A DNA stretch of 40,520 nucleotides from Gammaproteobacteria bacterium. Lineage in GTDB: Bacteria > Pseudomonadota > Gammaproteobacteria > Steroidobacterales > Woeseiaceae. Position numbers and translations under genes: made by a program. Positions 9,221-16,559 of the stretch are shown in pieces. The notes under the pieces were generated by a model, which was not told where the DNA came from, made no database searches, and saw only the letters and a list, made by a program, of their open reading frames with translations. How positions within the stretch are numbered: the first letter of the stretch is position 1; every line of letters begins with the position of its first letter. The stretch lies in assembly GCA_024639825.1 (NCBI GenBank), contig JAHEGH010000025.1, positions 1-40,520 of the forward strand. Direction: 5' to 3'.

Positions 9221-9867
9221 GTGGACGACTGACAGTTGCCCAGTCAGTTGCCCAGCAGATTCGCGAGCAGATTCTAAGCGGTGAGATCAAAGGCGGTGAG
9301 CCGCTCCGCCAGGAAGCGATAGCCAAGAAGTTCGATGCCAGCATCATCCCGGTTCGAGAGGCATTACGTCAGCTTGAGGCGGAAGGCCTGGTTGAATTGA
9401 AGTCGCATCGCGGTGCCGTCGCTACGGAACTGACGCTCGACAAGGCACGGGAGTGGATCAACCTCCGGCGGCTTATTGAAACCGATCTGATCAGTGCCGC
9501 CATCGACAACATTACCGACGACGATCTGGCAAAAGCGGAGCTTGTGCTTGGCCGGTTTGACCGCGCTCTGGATCAGCGCATCGAGATTGATCAGTGGAAC
9601 GACTACAATTTCGAGTTTCACGCATCGCTCTATGCGCCAGCGAATCGACCGGAAACGATGAAGCTGCTGGCATCGTTGCACCAGAACTGCGACCGCTATG
9701 TTCGGCTGCAGCTTCTTGGCGGCGATCATATCGAACGAGCTGAGGCCGAGCACCGACAATTGATCGAGCTTTGCCGCAAACGTGACAAGCGTGCTGCAAA
9801 AATCCTGCTGCATGACCACATCGTCAGGGTCGAAAAAGACATCGTGGAGGCTTTGCTGCCGCGCTGA
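9217..9867 (+). CDS. GntR-family transcriptional regulator, FCD subfamily
   Basis: A 216-residue regulator. A winged helix-turn-helix spans about residues 8-72, with the family signature [18 protein letters not shown]. The C-terminal all-helical FCD effector domain has candidate metal or ligand residues His135, His179 and His201; the usual Asp before the first His is Asn131. The start is GTG at 9217, overlapping the upstream stop (GTGA). FCD regulators normally sense a small carboxylate from the pathway they control. This gene closes the operon and probably autoregulates it through the palindromes near 5594-5639. Confidence 0.88.
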   Translation: MSGRLTVAQSVAQQIREQILSGEIKGGEPLRQEAIAKKFDASIIPVREALRQLEAEGLVELKSHRGAVATELTLDKAREWINLRRLIETDLISAAIDNITDDDLAKAELVLGRFDRALDQRIEIDQWNDYNFEFHASLYAPANRPETMKLLASLHQNCDRYVRLQLLGGDHIERAEAEHRQLIELCRKRDKRAAKILLHDHIVRVEKDIVEALLPR

Positions 9868-9983
9868 ATGTCGCTTCTACAGGGATCGGTAGGTAGTACC
9901 CCGAATACTTCCGCGGTCTCCCCGTTGCCATCATGGACGTGGCGCATGCAGCTGTGCGCCGCAAAGAGTTGGAGGTTATTTAC

Positions 9984-10583
9984 ATGCGCACGTTCTCACT
10001 CATCGTCCTCGCAGGAGTCATGTTCCTGTTGGCGACGGTCGCCTGGTCAGGCGATTTCAAGAAGGGATGGGACGCTTACAGCTCGACCGACTATGCCACA
10101 GCGCTTGCCGAGTGGCAGGACCTGGCTGATGCGGGAGACGTCAAGGCCTCCTACGGCATGGGCCTCCTGTATGGCAACGGATTTGGCGTCGATATGAACG
10201 ACGATATGGCCCTGAAATACTACACTTACGCGGCTGAAAACGGCCATGCCGAAGCCCAGTTCAACCTCGCAGTGATGCACCAGAATGGTTGGGGTGTTTC
10301 GCCCAGCGATGAGTCTGCCAACACCTGGTACAAGCTGGCAGCGGAGCAGGGAATCACGGGCGCCCAGGTGGCTTTGGGTCGTTACTTTGCAATGGATTTT
10401 CTCGACACCTACGATCCGATTCAAGCGTATACGTGGTTCAAACTCGCAGAACGCCTGGGCGACATAGATGCCTCTGCCAAGTGTGAATTTGTAGCGACAC
10501 GCATGACAGCCGACCAGGTGAGCGAAGCCGATCGGCGCGTCATTGCCTGGGTGGATGCGCATCAGGCGCTGTTCGCCAAGTAG
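9984..10583 (+). CDS. Secreted Sel1-like (tetratricopeptide-type) repeat protein
   Basis: A 199-residue protein. The ATG at 9984 is chosen because GGAGG lies at 9971-9975 and the protein then begins with a clean signal peptide (MRTFSLIVLAGVMFLLATVAWSG to DF); a longer frame from 9933 would put the signal internally. At least three Sel1-type repeats follow, recognisable as ASYGMGLLYGNG, AQFNLAVMHQNGWGV with NTWYKLAAEQG, and a last one with AYTWFKLAERLGD. Such repeats form periplasmic protein-interaction superhelices. No partner is evident. It stands alone between the catabolic operon and the SDR pair, and a terminator follows it. The 116 bases before it show no clear promoter. Confidence 0.82.
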   Translation: MRTFSLIVLAGVMFLLATVAWSGDFKKGWDAYSSTDYATALAEWQDLADAGDVKASYGMGLLYGNGFGVDMNDDMALKYYTYAAENGHAEAQFNLAVMHQNGWGVSPSDESANTWYKLAAEQGITGAQVALGRYFAMDFLDTYDPIQAYTWFKLAERLGDIDASAKCEFVATRMTADQVSEADRRVIAWVDAHQALFAK

Positions 10584-10617
10584 CACCAGCTTCTTCTCCA
10601 TTCTCTCCGAGAGTGCC

Positions 10618-10650
10618 GGGCCCGGCCAGTGATGGTCGGGCCCATTTGAT
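10618..10650 (+). terminator. Intrinsic terminator after the Sel1-repeat gene
   Basis: An 11-bp GC-rich stem (GGGCCCGGCCA with TGGTCGGGCCC, one G-T pair) closes a 4-base loop at 10618-10643. It is followed by the short T-rich ATTTGATT. The weak T-tract lowers confidence. TTGATT in the tail and TAAAGT at 10667-10672 might form a weak promoter for the next gene (15-base spacing). Confidence 0.6.
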
Positions 10651-10704
10651 TCCGGGACGTTCGTGCTAAAGTGGCCGCCTTCCAATAACAACAATGGGCG
10701 GGTC

Positions 10705-11673
10705 ATGAAAAACATTCTCCAGAAAGCCGTACTGGCTGCGGTCATCACGTTAATTCAGTTTGCATCACCGATCGTTCATGCGGACGATCAGAAATCCATA
10801 CTCATCACCGGCGCGAGCACTGGCATCGGCCGTCATCTTGCCGAATCCCTTGCGGCAGATGGCTATCATGTTTATGCCGGGGCCAGAAAAGACAAAGACC
10901 TTGCTGAACTTGATGCGATCGAGAACATCACAGCGGTACAGCTGGATGTGACGAAGCAGGACCAGGTTGATGCAGCTGTCGCGATGATCAGGAAGAAGGG
11001 CACCGGACTCTACGGACTTGTGAATAACGCGGGCGTCGGCGGCGGAGGGGTTGTCGTTGATACACCGATTGAGGACCAGCGTTTTGTATACGCCGTTAAT
11101 GTTGAGGGCGTGTACCGCACGACCCAGGCGTTTGCGCCGCTCGTCATAGAGTCTAAAGGACGGATCGTCACCACAGGTTCGATCGCCGGCACCGTTTCCT
11201 GGCCGGGTGGCAGTGCCTACAGCGGCAGCAAGCACTGGATGGAAGCATTCACTGATGCTCTGGCCGGGGAGATGGAGGAGAGCGGTGTGTCGGTCAGCGT
11301 AGTAGAGCCCGGCAACTACAAATCCAATATTCGGCGCAGTAGCGTTGCCAGGGAGTTGAGCAAGCTGGAGGCCTCAGGGGACGAAGTGACCGATGAAATG
11401 AAGGCCGACTATGAGAAGACCGCCGAGCGGGAGCTTTCCTACAAGGAGCCTGATGAGGTGACTGAAGCGTTTATGCACGCCCTGTTCTCCGAAGAACCGT
11501 TACTACGTTACATGGTTGTGCCAAACCAGCGAGAGGCGGAGATAACGATTGGGACAAAGCTCAACGAGCTTGTACAACTTAATGAGTGGAGTCCACACCG
11601 GTATAGCCGCGACGAGCTCGTCCAGATGCTTGATGCGGCGCTGAATCCAGAGCCAGCAGCAGAGGAGGAATAA
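10705..11673 (+). CDS. Exported or membrane-anchored short-chain dehydrogenase/reductase (copy 1)
   Basis: A 322-residue classical SDR. The nucleotide-binding motif TGASTGIG, the LVNNAGV motif, a catalytic Ser in TTGSIAG and the YSGSK (Tyr-x3-Lys) motif are all present. The basic patch after strand 2 (GARKDKD) suggests NADP preference. Unusually, the Rossmann fold is preceded by MKNILQKAVLAAV and a further hydrophobic run ending VHA-DD, which looks like a Sec signal peptide or an anchor. The start is ATG 10705; an in-frame upstream ATG at 10663 would add 14 polar residues. The paralogue follows 2 bases later. A long C-terminal extension (about residues 205-322, Glu-rich) is shared by both copies. 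The substrate is unknown. Confidence 0.8.
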   Translation: MKNILQKAVLAAVITLIQFASPIVHADDQKSILITGASTGIGRHLAESLAADGYHVYAGARKDKDLAELDAIENITAVQLDVTKQDQVDAAVAMIRKKGTGLYGLVNNAGVGGGGVVVDTPIEDQRFVYAVNVEGVYRTTQAFAPLVIESKGRIVTTGSIAGTVSWPGGSAYSGSKHWMEAFTDALAGEMEESGVSVSVVEPGNYKSNIRRSSVARELSKLEASGDEVTDEMKADYEKTAERELSYKEPDEVTEAFMHALFSEEPLLRYMVVPNQREAEITIGTKLNELVQLNEWSPHRYSRDELVQMLDAALNPEPAAEEE

Positions 11674-11675
11674 CA

Positions 11676-12626
11676 ATGAAGAGAAGTTTCAGCCTCGCCA
11701 TACTGGCCGCGATACTTTTACTTGCAGGCCTTGCTACGCAGCCTGCGGTGGCCGACGAGCAAAAAGCTGTTCTGATAACCGGCGCAAGTACCGGCATCGG
11801 CCGTAACATGGCCGAACGGCTCGCGAAAGAGGGCTATTTCGTTTACGCCGGAGCGCGTAAGGACAAGGACCTCGCCGAGCTCGACGCTATCGAGAATATC
11901 AAAGCGGTACGCCTGGACGTGACCAGCCAGGAGGACGTGGATGCGGCAGTGGCACTCGTTCGTAAAGAAGGGCTTGGACTATGGGGCCTTGTTAATAACG
12001 CCGGCGTCGCGACGTCTGGAACAGTCGCCGAGACGGAGGATTCTGACCTCGATTTTGTCCTTAACGTTAATGTTAATGGTGTGGTGCGAGTCACGCGTGC
12101 GTTCATCCCGTTGATCGTTGAAAGCAAGGGCCGCATCGTGACCACAGGCTCGATCGCCGGAATCCTCTCACGCGCCGGAGGTTCGGCCTACAGCATGAGC
12201 AAGCACGCGATGGAAGCGTTTGTCGATTCGCTCGCAGGAGAGATGGCGCCGGCCGGTGTGCAGGTCAGCCTCATTGAGCCAGGCAGTTACAAGTCAAGAA
12301 TTCGCCGGACGACAGCGGCCCGCATCGCCGCAAATATCGAAGCGGCCGGAGGTGAAGTCACCGACGAAATGCAGGAACGCATGACGCAGTCAGCGGAGCG
12401 CGAAGTCACGTTGAACGAGCCGGACGCGGTTTCAGATGCAGCCATGCACGCTCTGTTTGCCGAGACACCGCGGCGCCGGTACATGGTGGTACCCGATCAG
12501 TTTGAGGCTGAGATCACCATTCGCAAGGCGATCGAGGAGCTCGTGCAACTAAACGGGGGCCACGCGTTTAGCTATGAACGCGACCAGCTGGTCGAGATGC
12601 TGGATCAGGCGCTCGCATCGGACTGA
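11676..12626 (+). CDS. Exported or membrane-anchored short-chain dehydrogenase/reductase (copy 2)
   Basis: A 316-residue paralogue of the preceding gene, alignable end to end with few gaps and sharing TGASTGIG, AGARKDKDLAELDAIENI, the NNAG motif and YSMSK. It too begins with a signal-like segment (MKRSFSLAILAAILLLAG, cleavage near AVA-DE). The ribosome-binding site GAGGAGG sits at the end of the first copy and the gap is 2 bases, so the two are co-translated. The stretch around the active-site Tyr differs (YSGSKHW in copy 1, YSMSKHA here), which may mean different substrates. The 3' end overlaps the convergent maiA gene by 22 bases. Confidence 0.8.
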   Translation: MKRSFSLAILAAILLLAGLATQPAVADEQKAVLITGASTGIGRNMAERLAKEGYFVYAGARKDKDLAELDAIENIKAVRLDVTSQEDVDAAVALVRKEGLGLWGLVNNAGVATSGTVAETEDSDLDFVLNVNVNGVVRVTRAFIPLIVESKGRIVTTGSIAGILSRAGGSAYSMSKHAMEAFVDSLAGEMAPAGVQVSLIEPGSYKSRIRRTTAARIAANIEAAGGEVTDEMQERMTQSAEREVTLNEPDAVSDAAMHALFAETPRRRYMVVPDQFEAEITIRKAIEELVQLNGGHAFSYERDQLVEMLDQALASD

Positions 12627-13240
12627 GCTTCGGGGGCCGCGTCCCGGAACGCGGTGAGTTCGTTGCACGCGTTGGTAGCGGCAACTAACTTTGGGAAGTT
12701 GTCCAGGGGTACTTTGAAGCGCCGCGCGTTGTAAACCTGCGGCACCAGGAAGGCATCGGCCAGGGTTGTGTTGGCGCCGAACACGTAGGGGCCGTCGCTG
12801 GCAATTGCCTCGGCGGCCCCGAATCCCTCGTGGACCCAGTGCGCATACCAGTCGCCGGTGGGATCGGCGTCGAATTCCTTCTTGATGTAGTTCATCACGC
12901 GCAGGTTGTTCAGCGGATGAATATCGCAGGCGATCATGTTGCAGAAGGCGCGTACCTGGCTGCGCGCAGGTTCTGCTTGCGGCAGCAGGTGCCTGCCCGG
13001 GTAGGCCTCCTCGAGATACTCGAGTATGGCCATTGACTGTGCGATACCGAGTTCGCCGTCTTCGAGGAATGGCACCAGCATCTGCGGGTTCTTCGCACGA
13101 TACGCTTGGCCACGGTGTTCGGAAACACCGGGCGCCAGCGATACCGGCACGATCTCGTAATCGAGTCCCTTGAGGTTAAGCGCAATGCGAACCCGGTATG
13201 CGGCCGATGAACGCCAATAGCTGTAGAGGCGGATAGACAT
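12605..13240 (-). CDS. maiA: Maleylacetoacetate isomerase (zeta-class glutathione transferase)
   Basis: A 211-residue GST-fold protein. The N-terminal thioredoxin-like domain carries the zeta-class glutathione-binding signature as YWRSSAAYRVRIALNLKG (Ser11/Ser12). The usual SSC(S/A) Cys is replaced by Ala, as in many bacterial MaiA proteins. QMLVPFLEDG and QSMAILEYLEE provide the glutathione-binding cis-Pro and Gln-Ser, and an all-helical domain with CDIHPLNNLRV follows. It converts maleylacetoacetate to fumarylacetoacetate with glutathione as cofactor. It is the last gene of the leftward tyrosine operon, 8 bases after the fumarylacetoacetate hydrolase stop, and its 3' end overlaps the convergent SDR gene. 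Confidence 0.93.
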   Translation of the reverse strand: MSIRLYSYWRSSAAYRVRIALNLKGLDYEIVPVSLAPGVSEHRGQAYRAKNPQMLVPFLEDGELGIAQSMAILEYLEEAYPGRHLLPQAEPARSQVRAFCNMIACDIHPLNNLRVMNYIKKEFDADPTGDWYAHWVHEGFGAAEAIASDGPYVFGANTTLADAFLVPQVYNARRFKVPLDNFPKLVAATNACNELTAFRDAAPEAQSDASA

Positions 13241-13248
13241 GCGCGAGT

Positions 13249-14313
13249 CTACGGGCCCTCATACTTTTCGACGACCTGGTCGATCGCGCCGAATATCGAG
13301 GCGCCACTCGCGTCGTTCATCTCGATCCGAATGCGGTCGCCGAATTGCATGAATGACGTAGAAGGTTTGCCATTGTTGATCGTTTCGATGGTGCGAATCT
13401 CCGCAATGCAGGAGTAGCCCACGCCGCCGTCCGCGATCGGCTTGCCGGGGCCATCGTTGAGCTTGTTGGAAATGGTGCCTGAACCGATGATGCAACCGGC
13501 GCCCAACGGTCTGGATTTCGCTGCGTGTGCGACAAGTTGCCCGAAATGGAAGGTCATGTCGATGCCGGCATCGGGTTTGCCGAATGGCTCGTCGTTCAAT
13601 GCGGACAACAACGGCAGGTGCAGCTTGCCGTCACGCCAGGCATCACCCAGCTCATCTGGCGTAACAGCTACCGGTGAGAATGCACTCGATGGTTTCGACT
13701 GGAAGAAGCCGAATCCCTTGGCCAGTTCGCCGGGGATCAGGTTACGCAGAGACACGTCGTTGACGAGCATGATCAGCCGGATGTGATCCAACGCAGCCTC
13801 AGCGGAGACGCCCATCGGTACGTCATCGGTGACAACGACGATCTCGGCTTCAAAGTCTATACCCCAGGCCTCATCGGCCATCGGAATGCTGTCGCGTGGG
13901 CCGATAAACGAGTCGGAGCCGCCCTGGTACATGAGTGGATCGGTCCAGAAGGTCGCGGGCATTTCAGCACCGCGGGCCTTGCGCACCAGTTCGACGTGAT
14001 TCACATAGGCTGATCCGTCAGCCCACTGGTAGGCGCGTGGTAAAGGCGATGCACAATTGGCCTGGTCGAATGCCTTGCCTTCGCCCGCTTCAACGCGTGC
14101 GGTGAGTTCCTCGAGGGCAGGGCGGGCGTTGGACCAATCATCAAGTGCAGCCTGCAGGGTATTCGGGCCTGAAGGCCCTCCTACGACGGTGGGAGCGGTT
14201 GGCCCTCCTACGACGGTGGGAGCGGCTTCAGCCGCGAACAGATACCTTTGCAGGTCTTTCGACACAACAACGAGGCGGCCGTCGCGACCGCTTTTCAAGG
14301 ATGCGAGTTTCAT
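13249..14313 (-). CDS. Fumarylacetoacetate hydrolase family protein with in-frame repeat insertion
   Basis: A 354-residue FAH-family hydrolase that should split fumarylacetoacetate into fumarate and acetoacetate, the last step of tyrosine breakdown. The metal-binding acidic motif (DFEAEIVVV), NDVSLRNLIPGELAKG and the SGTISN segment are intact. The N-terminal domain is normal except for residues about 26-51, where a Pro/Gly/Val-rich stretch containing APTVVGGP twice interrupts the family pattern between VVSKDLQRYLF and TLQAALDDW. That stretch is encoded by a REP-like palindromic repeat (see 14161-14238), and its length keeps the frame. The catalytic domain is downstream, so the enzyme may still work. 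It sits 1 base after the VOC gene stop and 8 bases before maiA. Confidence 0.9.
   Translation of the reverse strand: MKLASLKSGRDGRLVVVSKDLQRYLFAAEAAPTVVGGPTAPTVVGGPSGPNTLQAALDDWSNARPALEELTARVEAGEGKAFDQANCASPLPRAYQWADGSAYVNHVELVRKARGAEMPATFWTDPLMYQGGSDSFIGPRDSIPMADEAWGIDFEAEIVVVTDDVPMGVSAEAALDHIRLIMLVNDVSLRNLIPGELAKGFGFFQSKPSSAFSPVAVTPDELGDAWRDGKLHLPLLSALNDEPFGKPDAGIDMTFHFGQLVAHAAKSRPLGAGCIIGSGTISNKLNDGPGKPIADGGVGYSCIAEIRTIETINNGKPSTSFMQFGDRIRIEMNDASGASIFGAIDQVVEKYEGP
14161..14238. repeat. REP/BIME-like inverted repeat pair inside the FAH coding sequence
   Basis: Two REP-type units face each other. On the + strand the right unit reads GTGGGAGCGGCTTCAGCCGC plus GAA (stem GCGGCT/AGCCGC at 14222-14235). 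On the - strand the left unit reads GTAGGAGGGCCTTCAGGCCC plus GAA (stem GGGCCT/AGGCCC at 14165-14178). Between them a 25-base block is repeated exactly with a period of 27 (14174-14198 and 14201-14225). GTAGGAGCGGCTTCAGCCGC-type REPs are well known between genes of pseudomonads and xanthomonads. Here the pair is translated. Confidence 0.8.
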
Positions 14314-14314
14314 T

Positions 14315-14857
14315 CTATTTGTGTCCCGTGAACTCTAGTTCATGCAGCCAGGCTGCATGGCGCGGAGCTTTCTTCGTCTGGCTCCATTCTTCGAGCATGG
14401 CCGGTGCCACGCGCTTCAGTTCGTCAATCTGTTCCTGCGTTTGCGTATTGGCGACGAGTTCCAGGCGGTGACCGTTTGGATCGAAAAAGTAGATGGACTG
14501 AAAGATACCATGGTTGGTCGGGCCAATGACGTCCAGCCCTTCCGCCTCGACATGCGCCTTCGCCGCGAGCAGCGCGTCGTAGTTTTCTACTTCAAACGCG
14601 ATGTGCTGTACCCATTCGGGCGTGTTGTGGTCACGATCCATTGCCGGGCGCGTCGGTAGTTCAAAAAACGCGAGTACATTGCCCATACCGCAGTCCAGAA
14701 AGACGTGCATGTACGGATCCGGTTCCTTGGTGGACGGCACCTGGTCTTCCGCGAACGCTACCGTGAACTCCATGTTGAGTACGCGCTGATAGAAGTCGAC
14801 GGTCTCCTTCGCATCCTTGCAGCGGTAGGCGACGTGGTGAATTCGTTTTAGCTCCAT
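14315..14857 (-). CDS. VOC (vicinal oxygen chelate) superfamily protein of the tyrosine operon
   Basis: A 180-residue protein with two beta-alpha-beta-beta-beta modules. Candidate metal ligands are His8 (HHVAY), Glu66 (AFFELP), His85 (VQHIAF) and Glu133 (RLELVA). This 2-His/2-Glu arrangement resembles glyoxalase I, whereas ring-cleaving dioxygenases of the fold use only three ligands. A charged helical tail of about 40 residues follows (to LHELEFTGHK). It lies between hpd and the fumarylacetoacetate hydrolase gene, 12 bases from the former and 1 base from the latter. A role in aromatic catabolism is likely, but the reaction is unknown; lyase/isomerase, detoxification or dioxygenase activity are all conceivable. 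Confidence 0.8.
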   Translation of the reverse strand: MELKRIHHVAYRCKDAKETVDFYQRVLNMEFTVAFAEDQVPSTKEPDPYMHVFLDCGMGNVLAFFELPTRPAMDRDHNTPEWVQHIAFEVENYDALLAAKAHVEAEGLDVIGPTNHGIFQSIYFFDPNGHRLELVANTQTQEQIDELKRVAPAMLEEWSQTKKAPRHAAWLHELEFTGHK

Positions 14858-14869
14858 GATTCGCTCCTG

Positions 14870-15949
14870 TCAGGCTTCGGTGCTGACGACGCCGCGCGCC
14901 ACCTGGTCGCGCTCAATCGATTCGAACAACGCTTTGAAGTTGCCTTCGCCAAAGCCTTCGTCTTCCTTACGCTGAATGAATTCGAAGAACGTCGGGCCAA
15001 CCATGTTCGCGGAAAAGATCTGCAGCAACAAGCGCGGCTCGTCGCCATCCGTGCTTCCGTCAAGCAGAATGCCGCGCGACTGCAGTTCATCGAGCGGTTC
15101 TCCATGGCCCGGCAGCCGTTCCTCGAGCATCTCGTAGTAGGCCGCAGGCGGGGCGGTCATGAACTCAATGCCATTGCTCTTCAGGCGATCCCAGCAGGCC
15201 GGCAGGTCATCGCAGGAGAACGCAATGTGCTGGATACCTTCGCCGTTGAACTGCATGAGGTATTCCTCGATCTGACCGGTTCCCTTGGACGCCTCTTCAT
15301 TCAGCGGGATACGAATCTTGCCATCGGGTGCGGTCATTGCTTTCGACAGGAGGCCCGTGTACTCGCCCTTGATATCAAAGTATCGGATTTCGCGGAAGTT
15401 GAAGAGCTTCTCGTAGTAGTCGGCCCAGTATTGCATGCGGCCGCGATACACGTTGTGCGTCAGGTGATCAATGACATCGAAACCACAGCCTTCCGGGTGG
15501 CGGTCAACGCCCTCGATGAAATTGAAGTCGATATCGTAGATTGATGAGCCGTCTTCATAGCGGTCGATGAGGTACACCGTCGCGCCACCGATACCCTTGA
15601 TAGCCGGCAGACGAATTTCCATCGGGCCGGTTGGAATTTCTACCGGCTGAGCGCCCTGTTCAAGCGCACGCTTGTAGGCCTTGTGGGCATCCTTGACGCG
15701 AAACGCCATGCCGCAGGCGCAAGCGCCGTGCTCGCGCGCGAAGTACCACGCCTGGCTCCTGGGTTCGTTATTGATGATGAAGTTGATGCCGCCCTGTCGC
15801 CACAGCGTGACGTCCTTGGACCGGTGACGGGCCACCTCAGTGAATCCAAGCAGCCTGAACGCGCTTTCGAGCACGCTCGTGTCTGGAGCCGCAAACTCCA
15901 CGAACTCGAAGCCGTCGAGCCCCATGGGGTTGTCGAAAAGATCCGGCAT
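14870..15949 (-). CDS. hpd: 4-hydroxyphenylpyruvate dioxygenase
   Basis: A 359-residue enzyme of the usual bacterial length with two VOC-fold halves. The Fe(II) triad is complete in the C-terminal half: His162 (DHLTHNV), His241 (GIQHIAF) and Glu323 (FFEFIQR). It converts 4-hydroxyphenylpyruvate to homogentisate with O2 and CO2 release, the committing step of tyrosine degradation. [15 protein letters not shown] and the C-terminal [12 protein letters not shown] are typical of the family. The ATG at 15949 has AGAGGAT just upstream. It is the first gene of the leftward operon and is divergent from an Lrp/AsnC regulator. Confidence 0.96.
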   Translation of the reverse strand: MPDLFDNPMGLDGFEFVEFAAPDTSVLESAFRLLGFTEVARHRSKDVTLWRQGGINFIINNEPRSQAWYFAREHGACACGMAFRVKDAHKAYKRALEQGAQPVEIPTGPMEIRLPAIKGIGGATVYLIDRYEDGSSIYDIDFNFIEGVDRHPEGCGFDVIDHLTHNVYRGRMQYWADYYEKLFNFREIRYFDIKGEYTGLLSKAMTAPDGKIRIPLNEEASKGTGQIEEYLMQFNGEGIQHIAFSCDDLPACWDRLKSNGIEFMTAPPAAYYEMLEERLPGHGEPLDELQSRGILLDGSTDGDEPRLLLQIFSANMVGPTFFEFIQRKEDEGFGEGNFKALFESIERDQVARGVVSTEA

Positions 15950-16097
15950 GTCTCAATCCTCTGTCTGATCGGAGTCGTACAAAACTTTTCGACATTATGA
16001 GCGCTAATCGAAGAACAGGCGTCCAAAATGCGTCTAATATTGGTAAAAAGCGTAACAAATGTTTCAAGAATGAAAGAATAGTGAGTAATATGAGCGC
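15950..16097. promoter_or_regulatory. Divergent control region between hpd and the Lrp-type regulator
   Basis: A 148-base AT-rich gap. An interrupted inverted repeat (TTCGACATTA at 15988-15997 and TAATCGAA at 16005-16012) overlaps a CATAAT -10-like hexamer for hpd (- strand, 15999-15994). GCGTC occurs at 16019 and 16030 (11 bases apart) and GCGTAAC at 16050, on one face of the helix at about two turns. This spacing suits a multimeric Lrp-type protein, but -35 elements are poor and binding is inferred. Confidence 0.4.
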
Positions 16098-16556
16098 ATG
16101 AAGCTGACCCGCACAGACCGTCGCCTGCTGGATGAGATGCAGCGCGACACGACGCGCAACCAAAGCGAGCTTGCCGAGATCGTCGGGATGTCCCGTACGT
16201 CCTGCTGGCGCCGCATTCGAGACTTCGAGGAAGCTGGCCTGATCCAGCGCCAGGTCGCCCTGCTTGATCCGAAGATCGCGGGATTCAATATCCAGGTGCT
16301 GGTTCTTGTGACCATGACGGAGCATTCGGACGCGAATCGCAAGAACTTCGAACGGCACGTGTCGTTGCTCCCCGAGGTCATGGAATGCTTTTCCGTGTCG
16401 GGCGATCGCGACTATCTATTGCAGGTTGTTGCAACCGATATGGACAGCTACAACGACTTTCTCAATTCGCAGATCCTGCGCCACGAGGCGGTGCGGTCCG
16501 CAAGTTCGACATTTGTTTTGCGGCGCGTCAAATACTCGACGGCGCTGCCGTTATAG
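16098..16556 (+). CDS. Lrp/AsnC family transcriptional regulator, likely controlling the tyrosine operon
   Basis: A 152-residue protein. An N-terminal helix-turn-helix (about 5-60, with QSELAEIVGMSRTSCWRRIR as recognition segment) is followed by an alpha-beta RAM/AsnC effector domain (VMECFSVSGDRDYLLQVV). Such proteins form octamers and sense amino acids. Divergent placement next to hpd implies tyrosine- or phenylalanine-responsive control of the degradation operon. The ATG at 16098 directly follows a three-codon out-of-frame ATG at 16090. Its stop is 3 bases from the convergent glgX stop. It resembles the second Lrp-type regulator at 39299 in size and in its TALPL-type ending. Confidence 0.92.
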   Translation: MKLTRTDRRLLDEMQRDTTRNQSELAEIVGMSRTSCWRRIRDFEEAGLIQRQVALLDPKIAGFNIQVLVLVTMTEHSDANRKNFERHVSLLPEVMECFSVSGDRDYLLQVVATDMDSYNDFLNSQILRHEAVRSASSTFVLRRVKYSTALPL

Positions 16557-16559
16557 GGG

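Noticed and set aside
14174..14225. Short tandem repeat as a possible CRISPR fragment
   Set aside because: Only two units, with a 2-base gap instead of a spacer, inside a coding gene, and flanked by REP hairpins.
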